64,000 nucleotides of DNA, taken from positions 1-64,000 of the forward strand of contig NZ_LMTI01000002.1 of the NCBI RefSeq assembly GCF_001510665.1, written 5' to 3'. Within the stretch, counting starts at the first letter, position 1. Each line of letters starts with the position of its first letter. The DNA comes from Bacillus sp. FJAT-27445 (GTDB lineage: Bacteria > Bacillota > Bacilli > Bacillales > Cytobacillaceae). The notes beneath the pieces were generated by a model that worked only from the letters and a program-made list of their open reading frames with translations, made no database searches and was not told the DNA's origin. Positions 32,488 through 40,939 of the stretch are shown piece by piece. Made by a program: the position numbers and the translations under genes.

Positions 32488-35400
32488 TTAATTTGCAATC
32501 TGTTCCAGCGTCTTGAGTGAATCCTCAAGCAAGCTTACATCTATACCGCCATCCAAAACTTCAATTATGGAAGCAAAATGATTTTCCGCCTGGACATTAA
32601 GGTTGCTGGACATTAACTCAAAAAGCCGTTCAGTATAGGAGCCGCCATATTCCTTAAGCCTGGCAGCCTGCTCTCCCAGATAGCTGTCCGCCTCGGGGCT
32701 AAGAACCTCTAGTAACTGTTCCTGCATTCCCTTTTTACCATTATTTTCGAAGAAATCCCTTGGATTTTTAAAGAGCCCTAGCGTCCGGGTAAACTTATTC
32801 CTGTCTGTATCGGTTAGAGCGGCAGGAAATTCGATCCCTGCCGGCTTTGGGAAACTGCAATCGGTAAACTCAAGCCCATCGCACATGGCGGCTAGTTCAT
32901 TAATAAGGCCCTCCCGGAAATCCAAAACCTTAAGGGCAGCAAACTTTTCAATTCGAAGCGCGGTTGCTCTCATTTCCTGTGCAAGGTCATTACCCATGCT
33001 GTACAGTAGATCCTCAAGTGCTGAATCAAGAGATTTCCTCATGTTCTTGCTGCCGCTATTCAGGACCGAAGGATTAAAGGATTCACGGAAAAAGTCGCCA
33101 AACCTAAGGAAAACTCTTTGTTTACAATAGTGGACCAACTCATCAGCCTCCTGATGAAGCCTTTGCTCCAATGCGGAAGATGATTGCGCCACAATCAGCT
33201 CATTTACCTTTGTCTTTTGCTCCTTTAGGACCCGGATTTTATCCTCAGCATTAGTCAGGTCCTCTTTCGCTGACCGAACAAGGACCGAAACTCTTTGCAA
33301 CGTATAGTCCAATTCTTTTTTCGCAGAAGCAATTGCCATATGGGCAAGTCCCTCGGAAATGAATTTAAAGAAATCCCCTTCAAATTCAGGAAACCCTGAA
33401 TGTGTTTCGCCCTCACCTGTTACTTTTTCCTCAAGGCCCTTCAATGCCGAAACTGCATGCAATGACGGATTCCGGATTCCGAATTTTCCAAGTTGCTCTT
33501 TGACATAGCTAAGGACAACCTCTTTTTCTTCATCGTTCTTTGCCAAATCAATTGCATTGACGATGAAGAACATTTTATCAAGCTCAAAAATTTCCTTAAC
33601 CCGGCCGAGCTGGATAAGAAACTCCCGGTCGGCTCTTGAAAAGGCATGATTGTAATATGTGACAAACAGAATCGCATCCGCGTTTTTTATATAGTCAAAA
33701 GCGACTCCCGTATGGCGGGCATTGATTGAATCCGCCCCAGGGGTATCGACAAGTGTAATTCCCTTTCTGGTAAGCGGGCAATCGTAATGCAAATCGATCC
33801 ACTCGGCAAAACAGGATTTATCTTCTTTGGCGACGTAATCAGCAAATTCGTCAATTCCCGTGTTTATTTTCAAGCCAAGGCTATCCTTCGCTGCCGAATA
33901 GCCTGATCTAAAGGCATGCAAAAATGACAGATTTGCTTTTTCGGCCGTCTCTCCCTGGAATGGCCTTTCTTCAAGCTCCCTTGTCTTTTCCAGTGCTTCA
34001 TCAAGGCTTTCTGCTCCACTTGAAAAGAATTTCAATGCCTTATTTACATCTGCAAGCAGGCTGTCCGGATCCTTCATCTTGACGACCACGGAACCATGTG
34101 GATAGTCCCCTTCCACTGGCTTGATCCTGCATATTGAAGCAGTGGTCGGATTTGGGGAAACCGGCAAAACCCGTTCACCAATAAGCGCATTGGAAAACGA
34201 TGACTTGCCAGCGCTGAAAGCACCAAAGAGGGCAACTGTATAAGAGCTGTTTTCAAGCTTATCCGCCTTGCCGCGGAGATCTTCCGCCAGATTCGCAAAA
34301 CCTGGAAGCCTTTCTACAACTCCAGCCGCCTTCTTTAATCTGGCCGCCACTCCTGCCCCGGTTTCAGACTGGATTTCTTGCCTTGGCGGATTTTCCGCCT
34401 TAGGAACAGGAACCGCTATTTCAGCCGCAGTTGTACTTGCTATCTGCTCGGACCGAATAACTCTTACCTTTTCATCCTCGCGTGCAAATAACCCATCCGG
34501 TACGCTCTCATTTGCCTGGACGTCCCCTTCCAGGAGGCCAATTACTTCCCCTTTCGCATGGGCAAGCTCTGCTTCTAGCGTAGCTAGCTTCTGTTTTGCA
34601 CTCCATGCCGCTGTCATGATCTCCAACTCATTCTTACGCGAAACAGCCATCTTTTCCGTCAGGTAGGATACTGCCATTACGTATTCCCTTTTGAATTCAG
34701 CAATTTTCTCTCTTGCCGCTTTTTTAATTTCCGCCGCAAGCTCATCCGTGTAAGTCAGCAAGTATTCACCCGACAGGAGCGCGCCTTTTTTTAGCGGTTT
34801 TTCGATGAGGAGTGGCGTGACCTCGACCTTGAAGTTCCTTGCTTTTGAATCCAGGCCTTCATTTCTTATACCTTTTTCCTTTAATTCGTCCAACAGAAAT
34901 TGACGGATATGCCAATCCACTTGCTGCTTTGTTTTCTCGCTCATTGCATCAAGGAATGCATCTTTCCTTGCCTTCTTTTCCGCATTCGTTTTCCCCTCTG
35001 TAAACAAAAAGCCAACTTTAAATCCGGGTTGTTCCGATTCTAGATAGTTTTTCGCTAGTTCCCTTGTTTCAAAGGGCATCAAATAAGCGCTTGTGAGTAT
35101 CTGCCCGGCCTTCCTATCAAGCTCTTTCGAAGCTGCATCTGTTTCATTTTGGAATCCAGCAAGCTGATCCTCAATTTCTTTTATTTGATCCGAAAGTGCA
35201 TCGCTATTCCAATATGGATTTTTTGCAAGGATGCCTAGGAGCTGTTCCCTTTCCTCTTCCTGGTTTACTGCCCGGGTCCTCAAGTATTCATTGGTAACTT
35301 TCCGAAGCGAGGCAATCGTTGAGTTTTCCAAAAAACCTCTGCTATCCTCAAGCCGTGAATGAATCAATTTTTCCAGTTCAGCATACTGGTTTTCCGGATG

Positions 35401-36138
35401 GGCCGATTTTTTCAGAGAAGTGAAAAAAATTCCCTCTGGAATGACCCCCCATGATTGGAAGGAAGATTTGACGCTCTCCTTAAAACTTTCAAAACTAAGT
35501 TCTTCTTCTCTATGCTTGTCAATTTGATTGACGATGAGAAAAACTTCCTTGCCTTCGTCCTGGAGTTCTTTTGTAAAAAGAAAATTCACTCCCGATTGGA
35601 CGTGGTTATAATCCATTACATAAAAGACCAAATCAGCCAGATGGATGGCCGATTCAGTCGCAATCCGGTGCGCGTCATCCGCAGAGTCGATTCCCGGAGT
35701 GTCAAGAATAACGATGTTTTCCGGCAAAGACGATCCTTTACGGCTAATTTCGATTTCCTGAATTTCATCGCCGTCGAGGCAATGGCTCTTTACTGCCTGA
35801 TAATCATACGGCGGCAAATACAGCCATGGAATGTCTTGCTTGAAAAAAACCTTGGCATATTCCTCCCCAGCCTTGACCCTGACTAAATTGGCGCTGGTCG
35901 GAATCGGGCTTGAAGGGAGGATGTCTTCACCCACAAGCGTATTTATTAATGAAGATTTACCAGCGGAAAAGTGTCCGCAAAAAGCGATTGTCAGCTCTTT
36001 TGCCCCGTATTTCCAGCCTAGCTGTTTCACCTTATGTGCAGCTTCAATATCCCCGTGGCTTTCAAAATGAGTATATAGACTTGAGATTATTCCTTTAATT
36101 TTATTCCCCGATTGTCGTTGCATTTCTGCCTGGACCAT
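32488..36138 (-). CDS. dynA: two-headed dynamin DynA (YpbR)
   Basis: 1216 residues (B. subtilis DynA is 1193). Two dynamin GTPase modules in one chain: P-loops CGHFSAGKSSLIN (about 55-62) and FGAFSAGKSSFSN (about 640), switch motifs VILDTPGIDSAD and TLVDTPGADSIN, and NQID/NAID-type base-recognition motifs. Long helical stalks follow each. DynA tethers and fuses membranes and protects against phage and membrane damage. In B. subtilis dynA also lies between ypcP and the ypbQ-bcsA genes. Confidence 0.95.
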   Translation of the reverse strand: MVQAEMQRQSGNKIKGIISSLYTHFESHGDIEAAHKVKQLGWKYGAKELTIAFCGHFSAGKSSLINTLVGEDILPSSPIPTSANLVRVKAGEEYAKVFFKQDIPWLYLPPYDYQAVKSHCLDGDEIQEIEISRKGSSLPENIVILDTPGIDSADDAHRIATESAIHLADLVFYVMDYNHVQSGVNFLFTKELQDEGKEVFLIVNQIDKHREEELSFESFKESVKSSFQSWGVIPEGIFFTSLKKSAHPENQYAELEKLIHSRLEDSRGFLENSTIASLRKVTNEYLRTRAVNQEEEREQLLGILAKNPYWNSDALSDQIKEIEDQLAGFQNETDAASKELDRKAGQILTSAYLMPFETRELAKNYLESEQPGFKVGFLFTEGKTNAEKKARKDAFLDAMSEKTKQQVDWHIRQFLLDELKEKGIRNEGLDSKARNFKVEVTPLLIEKPLKKGALLSGEYLLTYTDELAAEIKKAAREKIAEFKREYVMAVSYLTEKMAVSRKNELEIMTAAWSAKQKLATLEAELAHAKGEVIGLLEGDVQANESVPDGLFAREDEKVRVIRSEQIASTTAAEIAVPVPKAENPPRQEIQSETGAGVAARLKKAAGVVERLPGFANLAEDLRGKADKLENSSYTVALFGAFSAGKSSFSNALIGERVLPVSPNPTTASICRIKPVEGDYPHGSVVVKMKDPDSLLADVNKALKFFSSGAESLDEALEKTRELEERPFQGETAEKANLSFLHAFRSGYSAAKDSLGLKINTGIDEFADYVAKEDKSCFAEWIDLHYDCPLTRKGITLVDTPGADSINARHTGVAFDYIKNADAILFVTYYNHAFSRADREFLIQLGRVKEIFELDKMFFIVNAIDLAKNDEEKEVVLSYVKEQLGKFGIRNPSLHAVSALKGLEEKVTGEGETHSGFPEFEGDFFKFISEGLAHMAIASAKKELDYTLQRVSVLVRSAKEDLTNAEDKIRVLKEQKTKVNELIVAQSSSALEQRLHQEADELVHYCKQRVFLRFGDFFRESFNPSVLNSGSKNMRKSLDSALEDLLYSMGNDLAQEMRATALRIEKFAALKVLDFREGLINELAAMCDGLEFTDCSFPKPAGIEFPAALTDTDRNKFTRTLGLFKNPRDFFENNGKKGMQEQLLEVLSPEADSYLGEQAARLKEYGGSYTERLFELMSSNLNVQAENHFASIIEVLDGGIDVSLLEDSLKTLEQIAN

Positions 36139-36235
36139 GAAAAAAAATTCCCCTTCTATTAAAAAATCATATCCCGTTTATTTTATACGAAAATTCGCTC
36201 AGTTCCCATAAAGAAGTTTTTTACATTGAAAAAGC

Positions 36236-36263
36236 AGAAAAAAACCAGGGATGGCCCTGGTTT
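36236..36263 (-). terminator. terminator of the 29-codon Fur-regulated gene
   Basis: AAACCAGGG-N4-CCCTGGTTT followed by a T run on the minus strand, about 20 bp after the stop at 36283. Confidence 0.85.
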
Positions 36264-36282
36264 GGAATGCTATTGGTTTTGA

Positions 36283-36372
36283 TTATCTAGTTGGCCTGGC
36301 AACATGGCTTAACACATGCTTCATAACCGCTGTATATACAAGGATAGTTCCACCGACAAATACAAGAGCCAT
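36283..36372 (-). CDS. 29-residue membrane mini-protein behind Fur boxes
   Basis: ATG 36372 with ribosome site GGGGAAGGTG 7 bp upstream. The peptide begins MALVFVGGTILVYTAVMKHV and ends LSHVARPTR: one membrane helix and a basic, His-containing tail. A consensus promoter, two Fur-type boxes and a terminator frame it, so this is a complete transcription unit. Fur-regulated proteins of this size exist in B. subtilis (FbpC), but I cannot claim homology. Confidence 0.7.
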   Translation of the reverse strand: MALVFVGGTILVYTAVMKHVLSHVARPTR

Positions 36373-36391
36373 ATGTAACACCTTCCCCGAG

Positions 36392-36447
36392 TGAGAATGA
36401 TTTTCATTTTCTATAGAAAGTGTAACATGTATGATAATCATTTTCAA
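36392..36447 (-). promoter_or_regulatory. promoter with two Fur boxes
   Basis: Minus strand: -35 TTGAAA (36447-36442), 17-bp spacer, -10 TACACT (36424-36419). Fur-type 7-1-7 repeat TGATAATCATTTTCA (36432-36446) differs from the consensus at one base and overlaps the -35. A second, TGAGAATGATTTTCA (36392-36406), differs at two and lies just after the start site. Repression by iron-loaded Fur is the expected effect. Confidence 0.8.
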
Positions 36448-36457
36448 TAAGCATTGG

Positions 36458-37039
36458 CTAATTGTCAATTTTTCTTAACATTTTCGGAAAGAATCGGTTT
36501 TTTCCTTCGTGGGCTTTTTCATATTCCGTCAGCGTTTTTAGTGCATCCTCTTCGGCGGATATTCTTACAGAGAGCATGATTGCATTTAAAACGGCGAATA
36601 CGGCGGCAGTGATATACGCATCAAACAGAAGGGGAATCACCAGCAGTTCTAGTGTGACAATTACATAATTAGGATGGCGTATGAATCGGTAAGGCCCTTT
36701 TTTTACAACACGAGCTCCCGGGAGGACAATGATTTTAGTGTTCCAATACTTACCAAGTGACGCCAGCGCCCATACCCTTCCCATCTGGGTAAGAATGAAA
36801 ATAGTTAGCAGGATCGGCCAGTAGGGAGAAGGGGTTTTTTTAAAAATCCAAAATTCGATAATTAAGGACAAAAAGAACGCTGCATGCATTAGAACCATCC
36901 ACGGATAATGCTCCTGGCCGAATTCAAAGGCGCCTTCCCTTTTCATTCTCTTTTCATTCTTTCGGGCAATGGCTAGTTCAATGACGCGCTGTACAATCAC
37001 AAAGGCCAAAAATACTAAGAACAGCTTCATTCCTTCCAC
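36458..37039 (-). CDS. ypbQ: isoprenylcysteine-carboxyl-methyltransferase-family protein YpbQ
   Basis: 193 residues with about five hydrophobic segments. The ICMT/PEMT motif GPYRFIRHPNYVIVTLEL and the terminal EEDALKTLTEYEKAH region mark the membrane methyltransferase family. Start overlaps the polyketide synthase gene by 13 bp. In B. subtilis this protein (BpsB) methylates the alkylpyrones made by BpsA/BcsA; the conserved coupling here supports the same role. Confidence 0.9.
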   Translation of the reverse strand: MEGMKLFLVFLAFVIVQRVIELAIARKNEKRMKREGAFEFGQEHYPWMVLMHAAFFLSLIIEFWIFKKTPSPYWPILLTIFILTQMGRVWALASLGKYWNTKIIVLPGARVVKKGPYRFIRHPNYVIVTLELLVIPLLFDAYITAAVFAVLNAIMLSVRISAEEDALKTLTEYEKAHEGKNRFFPKMLRKIDN

Positions 37040-38127
37040 CTCATCAGCAGCAATTCCGAACTGAAACCTGGTCCAAGCGCACCGGCAAGACCATATGCTC
37101 CAACGTCGGGATTCAGTTCCATATGGCGCTTTAATACGTATAAAATTGTTGAGGAAGACATGTTGCCAAATTCACTGAGAACCTGCTTCGAAATATCCAT
37201 CATCCCGCTATCGATTCCAAGAGAAGTTGAATAGGCATCAAGTACTTTCTTCCCGCCTGGATGGGCAATGAAATAGTCTAGCTGATCGATGCCGATCCCC
37301 TCGCCCTCCAGGAAGGAGCTAACGTTTGGCTGGAGCCAATTTTCAATAATGGCTGGAATGTCTCGGGAGAAAATGACGTACAGTCCTTCGTTTTTTATAT
37401 CCCAGCCCATGACATCCAAAGAATCGGGCATTAAGGTTGACTGGGTTGCGAGCACTTCCGGCACCCTGACCGCATTCAGATTCTTTACCAAATCACCGCA
37501 AACAAGCGCGCAGCTGACCCCGTCCGCGAACAAGGAGGTCCCAACCAAATTGCTTTTGGATCGATCATTTTTTTGGAAGGTCAGGCTGCAAAGCTCCACG
37601 CTTAGCACCAGCACCTTCGCTTCCGGGAAAGCAAGGCAGTATTCGTATGCCCTTGAAAGGCCAGCCGCACCCCCAGCGCATCCGAGTCCCCAAATCGGAA
37701 TTCTTTTTGCATGTGGGGAAAAAGGGAGCTTATTCATTATCCGCGCGTCAATGCTTGGCGTTGCAAGACCCGTTGTAGAAATAAAGAACAGCGCATCGAT
37801 TTCCTGGCTCTCAACCTGCCTTTTCAGAAATGAAGGATTGGCCAGACAGTTTATTATAGCCTCTGTGCCGAGTTCAACTGCCGCTTCTATATAGGCGTCA
37901 TTGCGCTCCTTGAACGTTCGGTTTTCTCTGAACCAATGTATATCTTTAACAAAACGACGGCTTTCAATTTGGCCGTTCTGAAAAATTTTTAATAACCTTT
38001 CAATATCCTGGAAAGACTCCGAAAACAGTTCCCTTGCAAATTCGACTGCCCGTTCCTGTTCAATCTCGTATGGTGGGAGCGCTTCCGCTATCGAAATGAC
38101 TGCTGGCATGTTCTCATTCTCCTTCAA
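37027..38127 (-). CDS. bcsA: type III polyketide synthase (alkylpyrone synthase)
   Basis: 366 residues, chalcone-synthase fold. The catalytic triad is visible: Cys in WGLGCAGGAAGL (about 148), His in FIAHPGGKKV, Asn in FGNMSSSTIL. B. subtilis BcsA (BpsA) extends fatty acyl-CoA with malonyl-CoA to triketide and tetraketide pyrones. Coupled to ypbQ. The upstream 100 bp contain no obvious special promoter. Confidence 0.95.
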   Translation of the reverse strand: MKENENMPAVISIAEALPPYEIEQERAVEFARELFSESFQDIERLLKIFQNGQIESRRFVKDIHWFRENRTFKERNDAYIEAAVELGTEAIINCLANPSFLKRQVESQEIDALFFISTTGLATPSIDARIMNKLPFSPHAKRIPIWGLGCAGGAAGLSRAYEYCLAFPEAKVLVLSVELCSLTFQKNDRSKSNLVGTSLFADGVSCALVCGDLVKNLNAVRVPEVLATQSTLMPDSLDVMGWDIKNEGLYVIFSRDIPAIIENWLQPNVSSFLEGEGIGIDQLDYFIAHPGGKKVLDAYSTSLGIDSGMMDISKQVLSEFGNMSSSTILYVLKRHMELNPDVGAYGLAGALGPGFSSELLLMRWKE

Positions 38128-38592
38128 CTCTAATAGGGATATTTTTGCCTGTTTCCGGTAAATTATTCCGGAACGGCTATTAGCCTATTCCCTAAAATTA
38201 ATGAAAGTATACGGATTGGAAGGAATGCTTTTTTGGAAAGCGGGAAGCCAGGGGAATTGTTGTTCTCTCAGGAATTGTCCATTGCTACTTATGGAATAAT
38301 TTTTTCGAAGGATGGTGTAGGGTTTCAGTTTCCCATGCTGGGGCAGGTGATAGACGTGTCCTTTTTCGTGCCTGTAAAAAGGAGATTTATAGACGTGAGA
38401 AGGTTGTATACTTGGTCGGGTTTTGAAAGCTTAGCGCCTCAAGCATCAAAATGATAAGCGGAACTGCTCTTTCCAATGCAATCAAACTCGTATCCTCCTT
38501 TCTCTTTGTTAAAACTCTATTATTATTTGTAAAATCCGTGCCGAATTGGAATGATTTCAGTGAATTTTTTGGGTATTTTTTGGCGGGGGAAA
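38128..38592. other. non-coding stretch upstream of bcsA
   Basis: About 465 bp with no convincing gene; plus-strand open frames at 38233-38454 and 38451-38633 lack ribosome sites and recognisable products. The promoter of bcsA should lie near 38130-38200. Confidence 0.45.
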
Positions 38593-38690
38593 ATATATCG
38601 AAAATTTCGGGCTACTTATCGAAAGTTTTTTAATTTTATCGCCCACTTTTTTGGATATATCGAAAATTTCAACCAGGATATCGAAAACTG
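38593..38690. repeat. TATCG array with 20-21 bp period
   Basis: TATCG has its C at 38599, 38620, 38640, 38661 and 38682: steps of 21, 20, 21 and 21 bp. Four of the five continue as TATCGAAA, and two copies extend to ATATATCGAAAATTTC. The spacing is two helical turns, as for repeated protein-binding sites. AT-rich, no coding potential. Confidence 0.75.
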
Positions 38691-38833
38691 TCACATTTCC
38701 GACACAATAAGGCTGCCCATCCCCACGTAAACCACAACACCAACATAACAATAGGTGAACGAACCCCTGCTTTTTAAAACCATAGTCCAAATCGTATCAC
38801 CAGCTACTTGACCCGCAATTCGTCTTTGCCCCC

Positions 38834-38864
38834 AAAAAAAAGCTCCCTCCGTAAAAGGAGGAAG
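38834..38864 (-). terminator. terminator downstream of the SDR gene
   Basis: GCTTCCTCC-N6-GGAGGGAGC then eight T on the minus strand, about 85 bp past the SDR stop. Confidence 0.8.
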
Positions 38865-38950
38865 CAATCAGTTTTGAAGGGTTGTTGTGCACTTTCATTA
38901 TATCCAAAATCCTTGGCCAATTCACTTAGAAATGTTTTCCAAGCAGTGCC

Positions 38951-39724
38951 CTAGAATCCTTGAATGGTCATTCCTCCATCGACAAAAAGTGTTTGCCCGT
39001 GTACATAGCTCCCTGCGTCGGACGCGAGAAAGACCGCAGGCCCAGTCAGTTCCGGAAGCTCGCCAATCCGTTTTAAAGGCGTTACATCCAAAATATCCTT
39101 TACATAGCCAGGATCGGCGAGAAGCTTTTCGGTAAGCGGGGTTTTAAAATACCAAGGACCAATTGCATTCACATTGATATTGTATTGGCCCCACTCTAAG
39201 GCAAGAACCTTTGTCATTTGGATCAGCGCAGCTTTGCTCGCCGCATACACAACTCCCGTCCTAAGCGCTACATGCCCGGCCACGGATGCGACAGAAATTA
39301 TTCTGCCCCCCGTATCCTGTTCCTTCATCACCTTTCCTGTTTCCTGAGCCATCATAAAAGCGGATTTCAGGTTAGTGTCCATAATCCTTTCCCACTCTTC
39401 GTCCGTTACATCAAGCGCCTTCGAACGGATGTTCATCCCGGCATTGTTTATGAGAATATCAATTTTACCCCACTCTTCTTTAACATGGCCAACCGCGCGG
39501 AGAGCATCCTCCCGCTTTGTAACATCCGTTGGAATGATTAGGCTTTGCCTTCCATGACTATGTATGAGTGCCGCGGTCTCCTCCAAGTCGGTAACTGTCC
39601 TTGATAAAACTGCGACATCCGCGCCAGCTTCCGCAAGGGCAGATGCCAGCGCCCTGCCGATTCCCCTCCCTGCCCCAGTTACAATTGCCTTTTTCCCATC
39701 CAGCCGAAATGAAGGTAAATACAT
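38951..39724 (-). CDS. short-chain dehydrogenase/reductase
   Basis: 257 residues from ATG 39724, with GGGAGG 8 bp upstream; the frame to 39745 is not needed. Classical SDR: cofactor loop VTGAGRGIGRALA, NNAG (LINNAGMN), catalytic Ser in ISVASVAGH and YAASKAALIQM (YxxxK), C-terminal FVDGGMTI. The sequence is closest in type to gluconate 5-dehydrogenase/FabG-like enzymes. NAD(P) preference and substrate unknown. Single gene with its own terminator. Confidence 0.92.
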   Translation of the reverse strand: MYLPSFRLDGKKAIVTGAGRGIGRALASALAEAGADVAVLSRTVTDLEETAALIHSHGRQSLIIPTDVTKREDALRAVGHVKEEWGKIDILINNAGMNIRSKALDVTDEEWERIMDTNLKSAFMMAQETGKVMKEQDTGGRIISVASVAGHVALRTGVVYAASKAALIQMTKVLALEWGQYNINVNAIGPWYFKTPLTEKLLADPGYVKDILDVTPLKRIGELPELTGPAVFLASDAGSYVHGQTLFVDGGMTIQGF

Positions 39725-39804
39725 CCCCAAATCCTCCCTTTCCAAATCTCGTGCTTTCTATTAAATACAAGCCTTAACCCCCTCATTATAATGAATGGAA
39801 ATTG

Positions 39805-39828
39805 AAAAAGCACCGTTTTTGCGGTGCC
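39805..39828 (-). terminator. terminator of the small zinc-ribbon gene
   Basis: GGCACCG-N5-CGGTGC then TTTTTC on the minus strand, about 6 bp after the stop at 39834. Confidence 0.85.
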
Positions 39829-39833
39829 GTCAC

Positions 39834-39956
39834 TTATTGCTTATTCTGTTTTTGGACTTCGATCCAAATTTTATTGGAGGCGAGCGTACCGCAAACCTTG
39901 CAGGCTGTTTTTTCATTATAAAGAAGGCGGCATTTTTCACAGTAGTATTTTTCCAT
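39834..39956 (-). CDS. 40-residue zinc-ribbon protein
   Basis: ATG 39956 behind GAGGAGG at ideal distance. The product shows YYCEKCRLLYNEKTACKVCG, two CxxC pairs that would bind one zinc, followed by a short strand-rich tail (IWIEVQKQ). A terminator follows at once. The size and Cys pattern resemble small zinc-ribbon proteins of Bacillus genomes, but no specific family is recognised. Confidence 0.75.
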   Translation of the reverse strand: MEKYYCEKCRLLYNEKTACKVCGTLASNKIWIEVQKQNKQ

Positions 39957-40111
39957 AAACCTCCTCTTTCCTTTCCTTTTTACTTCAGTTTATTTTCAGT
40001 TCCAATTTTTGTTCCCGGATTCATTAGTAAGCTCGGTGGTATCTTTTCATTTGCCTTATTTACTCGGAGAATAATACGTTCATATTTTTGTCACATTTAA
40101 CCGATGCACCA

Positions 40112-40127
40112 AGTGATTTAAATCACT
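40112..40127. promoter_or_regulatory. Crp/Fnr-type operator upstream of the ba3 oxidase genes
   Basis: Perfect palindrome AGTGATTTAAATCACT (GTGAT-N4-ATCAC), about 150 bp before the first oxidase gene. The same core occurs at 45578-45590 and 58176-58189. Confidence 0.65.
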
Positions 40128-40278
40128 GTTATGGTAGGATTCTCCTATTATCATAGTGATAAAGCAGGTATGAACACTTTGTGAACATTAAAAAACCATA
40201 TTTTACTTTCATTATAGTTTTGTATTATGAAATAGTACTTATTCAATTTTTTCAATATTTAGAAGGGAGTGCTGGGGG

Positions 40279-40440
40279 ATGGCAAAAACAGAATTAGCGA
40301 AAACAGGTAAGAAAGTAAAGAGCAAAGTCCATGATTCAGAACCTGTTCTTAAAGGAACTCTCGTATCGGTTTTCCTGCTTGGGGCATTTATAATTCTTAC
40401 TTGGGCGGGAGTCTATTTCCTATTCGTCGACCGTTTTTAA
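40279..40440 (+). CDS. cytochrome oxidase subunit IIa-like small protein
   Basis: 53 residues from ATG 40279 (ribosome site near AGAAGGGAG). A basic N-terminal part is followed by one membrane helix (VSVFLLGAFIILTWAGVYFL). Size, topology and position directly before subunit II match subunit IIa of ba3-type oxidases. First gene of the oxidase operon. Confidence 0.8.
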   Translation: MAKTELAKTGKKVKSKVHDSEPVLKGTLVSVFLLGAFIILTWAGVYFLFVDRF

Positions 40441-40462
40441 ATAGAGAAAGGGGGAGCATCAC

Positions 40463-40939
40463 ATGCATATCCATAAGTTCGAAAAAATTTGGCTTACTTT
40501 TGGGATAGCCACATTGGTCATGTTTTTATCAGTAGTCGGGGTCAGCGCTTTCTATATGGGCAACCAGCCGCCTAGCTGCAACCTCACCATTGACCCGGAA
40601 AAAGTGGACACCCAGGAACCATTCGACAAACCCGGCCTGACGAAGGTGGAGGGAAAGGAATGGGATTACCAGCTTGTTTACGTGGCATCTGCGTTTTCCT
40701 ATAATCCAATGAAAGTGGAAGTGCCTTTAGGCGCAAAAGTTAAAGTGATCGCAACCACCAAGGACGTCATCCATGGCTTTGAGGTTGCGGGTACGAATAT
40801 AAATATGATGCTTGAACCCGGTTATGTTAGTGAATTCACAACGACTTTCGACAAACCTGGCGAATACCTTGTCGTCTGTAATGAATACTGCGGTACAGGG
40901 CATCATTTAATGCATTCAACAATCGAGGTGACTGAATAA
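40463..40939 (+). CDS. cbaB: ba3-type cytochrome c oxidase subunit II
   Basis: 158 residues: one N-terminal membrane helix (about 11-33) and a CuA cupredoxin domain with His in VIHGFEV, then VCNEYCGTGHHLMH carrying the two Cys, Glu, His and Met ligands of the binuclear CuA centre. The short single-helix form is typical of ba3 oxidases (Thermus type). Ribosome site AAAGGGGGAG. Stop and the next start overlap by one base (TAATG). Confidence 0.93.
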   Translation: MHIHKFEKIWLTFGIATLVMFLSVVGVSAFYMGNQPPSCNLTIDPEKVDTQEPFDKPGLTKVEGKEWDYQLVYVASAFSYNPMKVEVPLGAKVKVIATTKDVIHGFEVAGTNINMMLEPGYVSEFTTTFDKPGEYLVVCNEYCGTGHHLMHSTIEVTE

